Shown: positions 39,532-47,121 of the stretch, in pieces
Position numbering within the stretch: position 1 is the stretch's first letter
How the letters are laid out: every line of letters begins with the position of its first letter
Source: Kineosporia sp. R_H_3
GTDB lineage: Bacteria; Actinomycetota; Actinomycetes; Actinomycetales; Kineosporiaceae
Assembly: GCF_002198675.1 (NCBI RefSeq)
Contig: NZ_MWLL01000015.1
Location: forward strand, 1 to 64,000
Length of the DNA stretch: 64,000 nucleotides
Reading direction: 5' to 3'
Made by a program: the position numbers and the translations under genes
The notes under the pieces: model-generated
Databases searched by the model: none
Told to the model about the DNA's origin: nothing
What the model saw: only the letters and a program-made list of their open reading frames with translations

Positions 39532-40179
39532 ATGCTGCTGACCCGCGCCAGGATCCTTACTGCCACCCTGCTCCTGGTGTCCGCCGGCGCGTTCGCCGCC
39601 GGCGTCGCTCTCGAACGCGGCGCCACCAGCGCGGAAAGCACTTCGGCCACCATCGCATCCAGCCCCGCGGAACCAGCCAGCACGGCCCAAGGCCCGGCGG
39701 CGACGACGACCGGTGATGGGGACGGTGGCCAGGAAGGAGCGGCTACCTCGACACAGCCCAGTTCTGCCGACGGAGCCGTTTCAGAAGCATCCAAAGCCCC
39801 TGCAGTGGCTGGAGAGTCAGGCGCTGAGTCGGGGACCGAGTCGGGGGCGGTGCATGCGGCGCAGGGCAGCTCGGAGAGCCTGCTCGGCGTCAACCCCGAG
39901 TCCACCTCGCTGGTCGTGGCCGCGGTCCTGCTGTCCGTGCTGCTGGCTGTCCTTGTCCTGACCGTGGGGTCTCCTCTGGTCGCGGTCGCCATCACCGCCA
40001 CGATGGTTGCTTTCACGGCCCTCGATGTCCGGGAGATTGCCCACCAGCTGAACGAGTCGCGCCCGGGTCTGGCCTCCCTGGCGGCTGTGGTTGCGCTCCT
40101 GCACCTGCTGGCGGCCGTAGCTGCCTTCTCCGTGATCCGAGGCAGCGTGTCCAGGCGTGAGGTCAAGGCTCACGCATGA
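39532..40179 (+). CDS. Membrane protein of unknown function
   Basis: This 215-residue protein has an N-terminal signal or anchor helix (ILTATLLLVSAGAFAAGVAL). A low-complexity Ser/Thr/Ala/Gly/Glu stretch of about 80 residues follows, then three hydrophobic segments (SLVVAAVLLSVLLAVLVLTV, LVAVAITATMVAFTALDV, SLAAVVALLHLLAAVAAFSVI). I do not recognise it. It is transcribed divergently from the sigma/anti-sigma pair with 225 bases between them. Confidence 0.65.
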   Translation: MLLTRARILTATLLLVSAGAFAAGVALERGATSAESTSATIASSPAEPASTAQGPAATTTGDGDGGQEGAATSTQPSSADGAVSEASKAPAVAGESGAESGTESGAVHAAQGSSESLLGVNPESTSLVVAAVLLSVLLAVLVLTVGSPLVAVAITATMVAFTALDVREIAHQLNESRPGLASLAAVVALLHLLAAVAAFSVIRGSVSRREVKAHA

Positions 40180-40291
40180 CGCGGAACCTCCGCGCCGCGC
40201 CCGCTCCGACCCGATTCCGGCGCCCACCTCCAGCGGTCCATCGCCGGCCCGGTCAGCCCTGGGTTCAGTCACCCTTGGCGGGTCGGCAGGT

Positions 40292-40714
40292 TCAGGTCGG
40301 GTCGGCTGTGGGGTCGGTGCGTAGTTCGCAGCGGCCGGCGCTGCAGCATTCGAGGACGGCTTGAAGGTCGTTCTGGACGGTGGTCAGTTCGGCCAGCCGG
40401 GCGCGGGTGCGGTCCAGGACTTCCTCCAGCCGCCATCTCTCGGACTGGCACGTGGCGTCCGGGCGGTCGTGCGCGCGCAGCGCGTCGGCGACCTCGTCCA
40501 GCGTCATGCCCAGGGCCTGCAGTCTGCGGGCCAGGGCGATCGTGGCGACCGCCGCCGGGGTGTAGAGCCGGTACCCGGAGGGGAGCCGGCCTGCGGGTGT
40601 GAGCAGCCCGCGTCGTTCGTAGTAGCGGACGGTGTCGATGCTGACCTCGGCCTGGCGGGCCACGGTGCCGATCCTCAGCAGCCGTCCACCGACATGCTCT
40701 TGACTCTGGACCAT
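40292..40714 (-). CDS. MerR-family metal-responsive regulator
   Basis: ATG 40714 lies in the centre of the operator; ATG 40735 is an alternative. About 140 residues. The N-terminal helix-turn-helix LLRIGTVARQAEVSIDTVRYYERRGLLTPAGRLPSGYRLYTPAAVATIALARRLQALGMTLDEV is typical. The long dimer helix ends in AVLECCSAGRCEL, a CC...C metal site; an additional Cys (DATCQSERW) corresponds to the first Cys of MerR. The divergent promoter with a 19-20 base spacer and a perfect dyad is described at 40700. It probably activates the gene at 40771. Confidence 0.88.
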   Translation of the reverse strand: MVQSQEHVGGRLLRIGTVARQAEVSIDTVRYYERRGLLTPAGRLPSGYRLYTPAAVATIALARRLQALGMTLDEVADALRAHDRPDATCQSERWRLEEVLDRTRARLAELTTVQNDLQAVLECCSAGRCELRTDPTADPT

Positions 40715-40731
40715 GGTCCAGAGTCTACGGT
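40700..40731 (+). promoter_or_regulatory. MerR-type promoter and operator
   Basis: TTGACT (40700-40705) and CTACGG or TACGGT (from 40725/40726) are separated by 19-20 bases. A perfect 24-base dyad fills 40702-40725, with half-sites GACTCTGGACC and GGTCCAGAGTC. Long spacers with a central dyad are the hallmark of promoters activated by MerR-type DNA distortion. It reads rightward to the gene at 40771. Confidence 0.8.
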
Positions 40732-40770
40732 CCATCCTGACCGACCGGAATCCATCTGAGGAGCGGACCG

Positions 40771-41319
40771 ATGACCGATGCGACTACCAGCGTCCCCACA
40801 GCCACGAAGCACCCGACAGTGAACCCGGCCGACGGGCTGAGCACGTCGGGGCCGGCCCTGCCGGCCGTGGTATGCGACATGACTGACGCGCCGGACACCG
40901 GCCAGGAACGGCTGCGCGAGTACGCCCGCCTGTTCGACGCGGCCTTCATCTCGCGGGAACACACCGAGGTGGGAATGCGATGGCGGTTGCGCGCCGACGA
41001 CGGCATCGAGGCCTGGGCCAGGGACCTGGCCGCGCGGGAGAACGCCTGCTGCGCGTTCATGACCAACACCGTCACAGTGGTCGCCGACCAGGTGCTGTGG
41101 GAGGCCACCACGATCGACGACGACTCGGCCCGCGCGGTGCTGGACCTGTTCTACGAGTTGCCCGAGCAGCGGTGGACCGACGTGGAGCAGGTCCACGACC
41201 GGTTCGTCGCCGCCACCGGCGTGCCGATCGTGATCACCGAAGGCCAGGTGACCCGGCCCGCCGAACTGCGGGAGATCCGGTCCGGCCGTGCCCACGCTCC
41301 CCTGTCCGGTCAGGGGTGA
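40771..41319 (+). CDS. Cysteine-pair protein under MerR control, function unknown
   Basis: This 182-residue protein starts at ATG 40771, 40 bases after the MerR promoter. ALPAVVCDMTDAPDTGQERLREYARLFDAAFISREHTEVGMRWRLRADDGIEAWARDLAARENACCAFMTNTV gives a conserved pattern: an early CDM and a late E-x-x-CC-x-F. Small proteins with an RxCCPF-type motif are often next to mercury and metal MerR genes and may bind or transfer thiophilic metal ions. It is shorter than organomercurial lyase and lacks a match I can defend, so a MerB call is not made. Confidence 0.6.
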   Translation: MTDATTSVPTATKHPTVNPADGLSTSGPALPAVVCDMTDAPDTGQERLREYARLFDAAFISREHTEVGMRWRLRADDGIEAWARDLAARENACCAFMTNTVTVVADQVLWEATTIDDDSARAVLDLFYELPEQRWTDVEQVHDRFVAATGVPIVITEGQVTRPAELREIRSGRAHAPLSGQG

Positions 41320-42239
41320 GCGGCACCGGTCGCGGCGTGGGTTCCGGATCGTGCCGCGGCCGCCGCGCCCAGCAGCAGGACCAGTAGCCCGTACAGGCCC
41401 AGCGGCGCGGCTGCGGCGTCTCCGAAGGCCTGGGTGGCGATCCCGGCGGCGATCGCGAAGTCACGCATGCCCACGGGCAGGGTCAACGCCACCTGCTCGG
41501 GCGCCGGCAGGCCGGCGCTCAGCAGCAGTCCCAGGGCGGTGGAGCCGACCAGGAACAGCAGCAGGGCGGCCGCCACCATCAGGTACTGCCGGCTCAGCTC
41601 GATCTGTCCGGCGACGAGCCAGGCCAGGAGCAGGACCAACACCAGGCTCCCGGTCTGGCTCGCCTGGGCCGGGCCCGGCCGGTCCCGAAGCAGGGCTCGC
41701 ACCCCGACCCCGACCAGCAGCGGAAGCGCGACCACCAGCAGCAGGCCCCCCAGGATGCTGGCCGGGTCGGCGCTGGCTCCGCGGGCCAGCGCGCTCAGCG
41801 CCGGGCCCGCGATCAGGACGCTGAGCAGGGTGGATCCGATCAGGACGGTCATCGCGGCCGTGGCGGGACCACCGGCCAGTGCAACCAGCGCCACGGAAGC
41901 GACCTCGGCGGGGGCGACACCGGCCGACAGGACCCCACCGCGCAGGGCCGGATCGTCCACCAGCCGGCTGCAGGACCACGCCAGCAGCGGCAGCACCGCC
42001 GCCGCGCCCACCGTGACGACCAGGCAGCGGCCCAGCAGCGCCCGGGGTGGGAACAGGCCACCCGGGTCGACGCCGAGCCCTACCGAGAACACCAGCAACG
42101 CCAGCGCGATGCTGATCCCGTCCACATCGGCGACCGCCCGGGGCAACCCCGGCACGGCTACCCCGAGCGTGCCGACCCCCAGGACCAGAAGCACCAGGCG
42201 TCGCTCGAGCCACCCGGCCAGGGCGAGCACGCCGTCCAT
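41310..42239 (-). CDS. Bile acid:sodium symporter-like membrane transporter
   Basis: ATG 42239 is chosen; the frame extends upstream without coding features. About 309 residues with nine to ten helices. GISIALALLVFSVGLGVDPGGL, LAGGPATAAMTVLIGSTLLSVLIAGPALSAL and EQVALTLPVGMRDFAIAAGIATQAFGDAAAAPLGLYGLLVLLL match the BASS family, which also includes the Acr3 arsenite pump. The Cys of Acr3 is not visible, so arsenite export is not claimed. Its stop overlaps the end of the convergent MerR-regulated gene by 10 bases. Confidence 0.78.
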   Translation of the reverse strand: MDGVLALAGWLERRLVLLVLGVGTLGVAVPGLPRAVADVDGISIALALLVFSVGLGVDPGGLFPPRALLGRCLVVTVGAAAVLPLLAWSCSRLVDDPALRGGVLSAGVAPAEVASVALVALAGGPATAAMTVLIGSTLLSVLIAGPALSALARGASADPASILGGLLLVVALPLLVGVGVRALLRDRPGPAQASQTGSLVLVLLLAWLVAGQIELSRQYLMVAAALLLFLVGSTALGLLLSAGLPAPEQVALTLPVGMRDFAIAAGIATQAFGDAAAAPLGLYGLLVLLLGAAAAARSGTHAATGAAHP

Positions 42240-42349
42240 CCCGGATACCTCCAGCGCGTGGCCAGACGAGAGTGCTGACGCACGATGTCTACACGACCCA
42301 CCCAGCACCCGGCACCTGTGGACGTGACCTGGATCACGGCACGGCGGGC

Positions 42350-42381
42350 TTGAATCCGGTACCCAGGTACAGCCTTAGGGT
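42350..42381 (+). promoter_or_regulatory. Second MerR-type promoter and operator
   Basis: TTGAAT (42350-42355) and TTAGGG/TAGGGT (from 42375/42376) have a 19-20 base spacer. The dyad GTACC-CA-GGTAC (42359-42370) sits inside it. It would drive the rhodanese-MerR-membrane protein operon, placing the regulator under its own control. Confidence 0.72.
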
Positions 42382-42516
42382 CGATCACGTGAGCAACCCA
42401 TCACCCCGCATCGCACGACCGCCGAGGGGAAGGCTGATGGCCCACCAGGATCGCCCGCACCGAGCCGGCGGCGGGCTACCGGCCGCCCCGCGAGCCGGAC
42501 AGCGGGAGGTCTGGTC

Positions 42517-42858
42517 ATGAGGAGCGTGACCCTGGACGAGTTGGTCACCCTGCTCGACGACGGCTCGGCGGTGCTGGTCGAGGCGCTCTCGGTGGCCGCG
42601 TACCAGGCCGGGCACCTACCTGGCGCCGTCAACGTTCCCGGACCGCTGTCCGTCGACCTCGCCGTCGCCTTGGTCCCGCGCAGGTCCGAGTCTGTGGTGG
42701 TGTACTGCTCCGGCCCGGGGTGCGGGCGCTCCACCCTGACCGCCCGCGCGTTCGAACACCTCGGCTACAGCGACGTACGGGTCTATCCCGGCGGCAAGGC
42801 CGAATGGGCCGAAGCGGGCCTGCCGCTGACTTCTCGTGACCCGGTGACCGGACGATGA
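42517..42858 (+). CDS. Rhodanese-domain sulfurtransferase
   Basis: A single rhodanese domain of 113 residues, starting at ATG 42517 after GGGAGG. The typical elements are VLVEALSVAAYQAGHLPGAVNVPG, the active-site loop VVYCSGPGCGRS with Cys at about 66, and VYPGGKAEWAEAGLPL. It can carry a persulfide and pass sulfur or related anions. It is coupled by ATGA overlap to a MerR gene, which suggests metal- or thiol-stress induction. Confidence 0.9.
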   Translation: MRSVTLDELVTLLDDGSAVLVEALSVAAYQAGHLPGAVNVPGPLSVDLAVALVPRRSESVVVYCSGPGCGRSTLTARAFEHLGYSDVRVYPGGKAEWAEAGLPLTSRDPVTGR

Positions 42859-43277
42859 ACCGGGGCCTGCGCACCAGCGAGGTCGCCGAACGGGCCGGGG
42901 TCAACGTCCAGACCCTGCGGTACTACGAACGACGCGAACTGATCACCACCCCGCAACGCAGCCCGGGCGGACACCGCACCTACCCTGCCGAGACCGTCAC
43001 CCTGATCGGGGTGATCAAAGCCGCGCAACGACTCGGGTTCACCCTGGACGAGATCGCCGACCTGCTCGCCACCGGCCGGCGCGCGCACCCGACGCCCGAC
43101 CTTCAGGACCGGGCCCGGGCCAAGCTCGACGAGATCGACCACAAGCTCCGAGACCTCACCCTGATCCGCGACACCCTCAACCAGGTGATAGCCGCCGACT
43201 GCGACAGCCTGACCGCCTGCTCCTGCCACGACTGCCCCCTGCCGTTCGCCTCGCTCGCCGAAGGAGCCACCCCGTGA
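42855..43277 (+). CDS. MerR-family regulator, mercury-type cysteine layout
   Basis: This 140-residue protein starts at ATG 42855. The helix-turn-helix is TSEVAERAGVNVQTLRYYERRELITTPQRSPGGHRTYPAETVTLIGVIKAAQRLGFTLDEIADLL. The end of the dimer helix carries DCDSLTACSCHDCPLPF, several cysteines in the position used by MerR and related metal sensors. The usual single Cys near residue 80 is not obvious (AHPTPDLQD). It lies second in its operon, behind the promoter at 42350 that carries a MerR dyad. Confidence 0.9.
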   Translation: MNRGLRTSEVAERAGVNVQTLRYYERRELITTPQRSPGGHRTYPAETVTLIGVIKAAQRLGFTLDEIADLLATGRRAHPTPDLQDRARAKLDEIDHKLRDLTLIRDTLNQVIAADCDSLTACSCHDCPLPFASLAEGATP

Positions 43278-43582
43278 CCATTCAGGACCACAACCCCGAT
43301 CGCGCCGACCTCGCCGACCTCCACCCCACCGACAGCCGGCCACCGCGCCGCAGCAAGATCGCCGCCGCCCTCGCAGCGCTGGCCTGCGCCGCGTGCTGCG
43401 CGCTCCCGGTCCTGATCACCGGCGGCCTGCTCACCGCCACGGGCGCCGCACTGACCGAGAACATCCTTCTGGCCACAGCCGGCCTCCTGATCGCCGCGGC
43501 AACGGGGATGTGGTGGCTCAAGCGCCGCACCGCTGCCAAGCTTGCAGACTCAGGCTGCGCCTCCGGCAACTGCTCCTGTTAG
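43274..43582 (+). CDS. Small MerT-like membrane protein
   Basis: GTG 43274 overlaps the MerR stop (GTGA). The 102-residue protein has LAALACAACCALPVLITGGLLTATGAAL, then ILLATAGLLIAAATGMWWLKRR, and a Cys-rich tail (CASGNCSC). A CC pair in the first helix and a cytoplasmic Cys motif are the features of mercuric-ion uptake proteins such as MerT and short relatives. No MerA reductase is in the window, so the substrate may be another soft metal. It ends the operon. Confidence 0.7.
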   Translation: MTIQDHNPDRADLADLHPTDSRPPRRSKIAAALAALACAACCALPVLITGGLLTATGAALTENILLATAGLLIAAATGMWWLKRRTAAKLADSGCASGNCSC

Positions 43583-43643
43583 TTCACCCCCGATCGTCGC
43601 TGAACGCTCCAGCACGACCCCAGCACAGCGAGGGAGGGGGTCC

Positions 43644-44561
43644 CTACTTGTGGGTCCACACCTTGATGGCCGAGGCGAGGAGCAGGGCGATGAGGACGGG
43701 GACCAGGAGGACTGCAGGGGCAATGCCGAGGAGTTGGCCGCCGATGACGGTGCCGGTGACGGAGCCTGCGCCCATCACCGTGAGGAACCGGGTGTTAGCG
43801 CGCAGGACGGTGAAGCTGGCGTCGCGGCTGTAGCGGGTGAACGCGGCGAGCATGGTCGGCAGCGAGACGGCCAAGGACAGGCTGCCTGCGATCTTGATGT
43901 CGACCCCGTAGAGCAGCACGAGGGTGGGGATCAAGAGCTCGCCGCCCGCGACGCCCATGAGGGCTGCGACGACGCCGATCGCGGTCCCGGCGGCCAGCCC
44001 GACGATCACGCGTACGGCAGGCGGCAGGTTAAGTGTGGTTAGGGTGCCGAGGTGGTTGGCGGCCAGGGCGGTAGCGATCAGGACGAGCAGGACGGCAAGG
44101 ACCCGGTAGAGGGTGGTCGAGCGCATCCGGGTGGCCCAGGACGCGCCTAGCCAGGCACCGACGACACTGCCGGCGAGCAGGTTGACCACGACGGTCCAGT
44201 GCGGGGACAGGTCGTGCAGGGGCACGGCTGCGAGCCGGGCGGGCAGGGCGCTGGCGACGACGACGAGGCTGAGGGCCTTGTTGACAATCACGGCCTGCAG
44301 GGCGACGAAGCCGAACAGGCCGATCAGCAGCGGGAGCCGGAACTCCGCCCCGCCCAGTCCAATCATCCCACCCAGGATCCCGACAGCCGCGCCGGCGGTG
44401 AAGACGACAGGCATCCCTCGCTGCTGCCGCATCGGGGCAGCCAAGGCCACAGCCGCGGAGCCCGGCCCCGCCGGGGCATCGGTGGCAGGGTTGTTCGACG
44501 AGGGGTTGCTTGGCGCCTGCACGTCCGCACCTAGCCGGACCGCATCCGGGGCCTCACTCAT
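43644..44561 (-). CDS. TauE/SafE family sulfite or sulfur-anion exporter
   Basis: ATG 44561 overlaps the SRPBCC stop; 305 residues. A Ala/Pro-rich leader of about 45 residues precedes eight helices. AGAAVGILGGMIGLGGAEFRLPLLIGLFGF and the internal repeat TAIGVVAALMGVAGGELLIPTLVLLYGVDIKIAGSLSLAVSLPT are TauE/SafE signatures. Members export sulfite, sulfoacetate or other sulfur anions. It fits the sulfur theme of the 42-52 kb region. It is the last gene of a four-gene minus-strand operon beginning at 45867. Confidence 0.87.
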   Translation of the reverse strand: MSEAPDAVRLGADVQAPSNPSSNNPATDAPAGPGSAAVALAAPMRQQRGMPVVFTAGAAVGILGGMIGLGGAEFRLPLLIGLFGFVALQAVIVNKALSLVVVASALPARLAAVPLHDLSPHWTVVVNLLAGSVVGAWLGASWATRMRSTTLYRVLAVLLVLIATALAANHLGTLTTLNLPPAVRVIVGLAAGTAIGVVAALMGVAGGELLIPTLVLLYGVDIKIAGSLSLAVSLPTMLAAFTRYSRDASFTVLRANTRFLTVMGAGSVTGTVIGGQLLGIAPAVLLVPVLIALLLASAIKVWTHK

Positions 44562-45051
44562 TCCCGGACCGAATGCGAGCGCTCGCTTCGATGGTGCGCT
44601 TGAGGTCGGCCAGGTTGTTGGGCATCTCGGTGCGGGCTTGTCGACGGACGACGAGGGGGACGAGCAGTCTGCCGATGCCGTGTCCGGTGAAGTCGACGGA
44701 GATGGTGAGTCGGCTGCGGTTGCCGTCGAGGGGTTCGACGGTGAGGTCGACGATGGCGCGGATGGGTCCGTCGGTGCCGCGGACGCCCCAGGTCCTGGGC
44801 GGGTCGACATGGGTGATCAGGGAGGTGGACGACCGGTTCGCGCCGCCGATGCGTCGGGTGGTCATGCATCGGGTGCCGATCGTCGGCGCCGCAGGTGGAA
44901 CGCCTGCGGCCGCTGTGTGCTCGAGGTGGCCGTCGACGACCCCGGCCTGCCATTGGCTGAAACGGGTCGGGTCGGTGGCATACGCGTACACCTCCGCGGC
45001 ACTGCGGTTGATGTCGGTGCTGACGACCGTCGCGGTCACGTCAGGCACCAC
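44554..45051 (-). CDS. SRPBCC (START-like) domain protein
   Basis: The frame starts at GTG 45051, overlapping the previous stop; a later GTG is possible. About 165 residues. Signature elements are VVSTDINRSAAEVYAYATDPTRFSQWQAGVVDG, TRCMTTRRIGG, TLEPLD-type strands (IVDLTVEPLDGNRSRLTISVDFTGHGIGRLLVPLV) and a C-terminal helix with NLADLKRTIEA. Such folds bind hydrophobic ligands. The ligand is unknown. Confidence 0.83.
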   Translation of the reverse strand: MVPDVTATVVSTDINRSAAEVYAYATDPTRFSQWQAGVVDGHLEHTAAAGVPPAAPTIGTRCMTTRRIGGANRSSTSLITHVDPPRTWGVRGTDGPIRAIVDLTVEPLDGNRSRLTISVDFTGHGIGRLLVPLVVRRQARTEMPNNLADLKRTIEASARIRSGNE

Positions 45052-45514
45052 CGGTTAGCAGGTCGGCGTACCTGGCCAGGTACAGCGGCCAGCCGTCGTC
45101 GGTTCCGATGCCGTCAGCTACGGCTTCCCAGCCCGGCCCGTGGCGGTCGAGGTGGCGGTGCTCGAGCTCGACGCGGGTGCGGTCGGGGGTCTCGGGAACG
45201 AACCGGACCTCGACCTCGCTGGTCAGGGCCGGGTCGGACTCGACCTGCCAGGTCGGGCCGATGTCCCAGCTGAACACCACCCGTTGCGGTGGGTCGAACG
45301 CGAGCACGCGCGCCCACCTGCACTCGGAGCCGTCTTCCCCGCGGTCGTAGATGTGGCCCCCGACCCGCGGCTCGAAGACGGTCTGGGCGATCGGCGAGGC
45401 GAGCATGTTGTGCTCTCGTGGTTTGAAGTCGCCGAACCGTTCGGTGAAGGCATGAAACGCCTTGTCCTGCGGCGCCTGGACGACGACCGTCCTGCGGACC
45501 ACGGCCTCGGTCAT
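45041..45514 (-). CDS. AHSA1-like SRPBCC protein
   Basis: The 157-residue protein begins VRRTVVVQAPQDKAFHAFTERFGDF, the start of activator-of-Hsp90-type SRPBCC domains. It also has EPRVGGHIYDRGEDGSECRWARVLAFDPPQRVVFSWDIGPTWQ and VEVRFVPETPDRTRVELEHRHLDRHGPGWEAV. Pairs of ArsR plus AHSA1-like genes are common in actinobacteria. Its start overlaps the ArsR stop by four bases, so the two are co-translated. Confidence 0.87.
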   Translation of the reverse strand: MTEAVVRRTVVVQAPQDKAFHAFTERFGDFKPREHNMLASPIAQTVFEPRVGGHIYDRGEDGSECRWARVLAFDPPQRVVFSWDIGPTWQVESDPALTSEVEVRFVPETPDRTRVELEHRHLDRHGPGWEAVADGIGTDDGWPLYLARYADLLTGGA

Positions 45515-45867
45515 GAGTTCTCCTCGGGTTGCGACTCGGCCGGTGACGGCTCGGTGAGTCGTGCCTGCGCGGTGACGTCGGCGTAGCCGGCCAGGGCGCG
45601 CTGCCAGTAGGTGTCGAGCTGGTCCCGCAACGCGGCCACCGCGCTGGGATTGAGCCGGTAGATCCGCCGTGTCCCGGCAGCTCGTTCGCTGACCAGCCCG
45701 GCGTCCTTGAGCACCTTCAGGTGCTGCGACACCGCCGACCGCGTGACAGGCAGTCCAACCGCGAGCTCACCGACCGCAAGTTCGCGGTCCGCCAGCCTCG
45801 CAACGATCGCCCGCCGAGTCCCGTCGGCGAGGGCGTCCCAGCCATCAACTGCTCGGTGAGTATCCAC
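45511..45867 (-). CDS. ArsR-family regulator of the SRPBCC/TauE operon
   Basis: GTG 45867 begins WDALADGTRRAIVARLADRELAVGELAVGLPVTRSAVSQHLKVLKDAGLVSERAAGTRRIYRLNPSAVAALRDQLDTYWQRALAGY. This is an ArsR-type winged helix of the subgroup usually paired with AHSA1 proteins, which lacks metal-binding cysteines. The start codon lies at the edge of the operator CTAACGGTTAG, indicating a leaderless, self-repressed transcript. It heads the operon through 43644. Confidence 0.9.
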   Translation of the reverse strand: MDTHRAVDGWDALADGTRRAIVARLADRELAVGELAVGLPVTRSAVSQHLKVLKDAGLVSERAAGTRRIYRLNPSAVAALRDQLDTYWQRALAGYADVTAQARLTEPSPAESQPEENS

Positions 45868-45877
45868 TAACGGTTAG
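45867..45877. promoter_or_regulatory. Palindromic operator at the ArsR start
   Basis: CTAAC-G-GTTAG is a perfect palindrome at the ArsR start codon; CACTAAC occurs again at 45882-45888, so there may be two half-site pairs. Likely the autoregulatory site. Confidence 0.55.
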
Positions 45878-45973
45878 AATTCACTAACAGAATCCCTGCG
45901 TCAAGGGTCGGTCAGTGTGCTCGGTCATATCCAGGAGTGGAGCCTTCCGGCCGCGAAGATCTATCATCGCAAG

Positions 45974-46363
45974 GTGACGATGTTAGCGGTGAACCTCGAT
46001 GGGCATGGCGAGGGAATCTCGGCCGCCGATGCGGAGGTGGGGTTGGTCGCTGCGGCGAGCCTGTTCCGGGGGTTGGGTGATCCGTCGCGGCTGGCGATCG
46101 TGAACCACCTGCTGCTCGGGCAGCACAACGTGCGGGAGCTGACCGAGCACCTGGGGTTGGCGCAGTCGACCGTCTCGGCCCATCTGCGGTGCCTGCTCGA
46201 CTGCCGCATGGTCGCGGTGCAGGCGGTGGGGCGCTCGTCGGTGTACTCGCTGGTTGTCGGGCCGGAGGTGCTCGAGGTCCTTCGGGCCGCAGAGACGCTG
46301 CTGTCCGCCACCGGCCAGGCAGTGGTGCTGTGTCCCAGGTTCGGCGTCGGGGCAGCCTCGTGA
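45974..46363 (+). CDS. ArsR-family metal-responsive regulator
   Basis: GTG 45974 or ATG 45980 is the start; the frame further left is not coding-like. About 129 residues: LVAAASLFRGLGDPSRLAIVNHLLLGQHNVRELTEHLGLAQSTVSAHLRCLLDCRMVAVQAVGRSSVYSL. LRCLLDCRMV places two Cys in the recognition helix region. This resembles CmtR-type sensors for Cd/Pb, which use such Cys and a C-terminal Cys; LCPRFGVG may supply the latter. It overlaps the transporter gene by GTGA. Confidence 0.88.
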   Translation: MTMLAVNLDGHGEGISAADAEVGLVAAASLFRGLGDPSRLAIVNHLLLGQHNVRELTEHLGLAQSTVSAHLRCLLDCRMVAVQAVGRSSVYSLVVGPEVLEVLRAAETLLSATGQAVVLCPRFGVGAAS

Positions 46364-47061
46364 GCGGGACGGCGATCGCGCTCGAGGCCGGCGCGCGAGC
46401 CCGGCTGGGACGGCGGGCGCAGCAGCTGGCTGCCGCCTCGGTCGCGTACAACCTCGTCGAGGCGGTCGTCTCGATCGCCGCCGGCGCCGCGGCGTCCTCG
46501 ATCGCGCTGGTCGGGTTCGGGCTGGACTCGATCGTGGAGATGTCCTCCGGGCTGGTCATCCTGTGGCAGTTCCGTCACCCACTGCCCGAGACCCGCGAAC
46601 GCCAGGCGCTGCGACTGATCGGGATCTCATTCTTCGCCCTCGCCACCTACGTGACCTTCGAGTCGGTGCGGGCCCTGACGGGCGGCGACCAGGCGAACCC
46701 GTCACGGATCGGGATCGCCGTCGCCGCCCTGTCTCTGATGGTGATGCCGTTCCTGTCGTGGGCGCAGCGCCGCACCGGACGACGACTCGGGTCGGCCGCG
46801 GTGGTCGCCGACTCGAGCCAGACCCTGCTGTGCACCTACCTTTCGGCGGTGTTGCTCGCCGGGCTCGCGCTCAACGCAGCGTTCGGCTGGTGGTGGGCCG
46901 ACGCCGTGGTCGGTCTGCTCGTCGCCAGCCTCGCCGTACGCGAAGGAAGGACGGCCTGGCGAGGCGAGGCCTGCTCTTGCGCGCCGATCGCCCAGGATTC
47001 GGGTCGCGAAGGGGCCGGGGACGACGCGTGCGGCTGCCCCGACCAAGGATGCGAGTCGTGA
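46360..47061 (+). CDS. Cation-efflux-like transporter paired with CmtR-like ArsR
   Basis: GTG 46360 overlaps the regulator stop; 233 residues. Six helices with AYNLVEAVVSIAAGAAASSIALVGFGLDSIVEMSSGLVILWQFRH (GxDSxxE motif) and LGSAAVVADSSQTLLCTYLSAVLLAGLALNAAFGWWWADAVVGLLVA, as in CDF relatives. The C-terminal tail is Cys-rich (EACSCAPIA, DACGCPDQGCES) and could bind soft metals. The protein resembles the transporter at 36.3 kb in size and layout. Cd, Pb or Zn export is likely, by regulator type. Confidence 0.86.
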   Translation: MSGTAIALEAGARARLGRRAQQLAAASVAYNLVEAVVSIAAGAAASSIALVGFGLDSIVEMSSGLVILWQFRHPLPETRERQALRLIGISFFALATYVTFESVRALTGGDQANPSRIGIAVAALSLMVMPFLSWAQRRTGRRLGSAAVVADSSQTLLCTYLSAVLLAGLALNAAFGWWWADAVVGLLVASLAVREGRTAWRGEACSCAPIAQDSGREGAGDDACGCPDQGCES

Positions 47062-47121
47062 CCGGACGGCCATGGTGAAGGCCACCAGGGATGTGTGTCG
47101 TTCCTGGGTTCTGGTGGCCGA

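Noticed and set aside
40702-40725. 24-base perfect palindrome as a recombination or integration site
   Set aside because: It lies exactly between a -35 and -10 with a 19-20 base spacer, beside a MerR gene, which explains it fully as an operator.
40771-41319. Organomercurial lyase (MerB)
   Set aside because: The MerR context is suggestive, but size and cysteine spacing do not let me defend the call, and no MerA is present.
41310-42239. Acr3 arsenite pump
   Set aside because: The protein is in the same superfamily, but the conserved Cys and flanking motif of Acr3 helix 4 are not seen and no arsenate reductase is adjacent.
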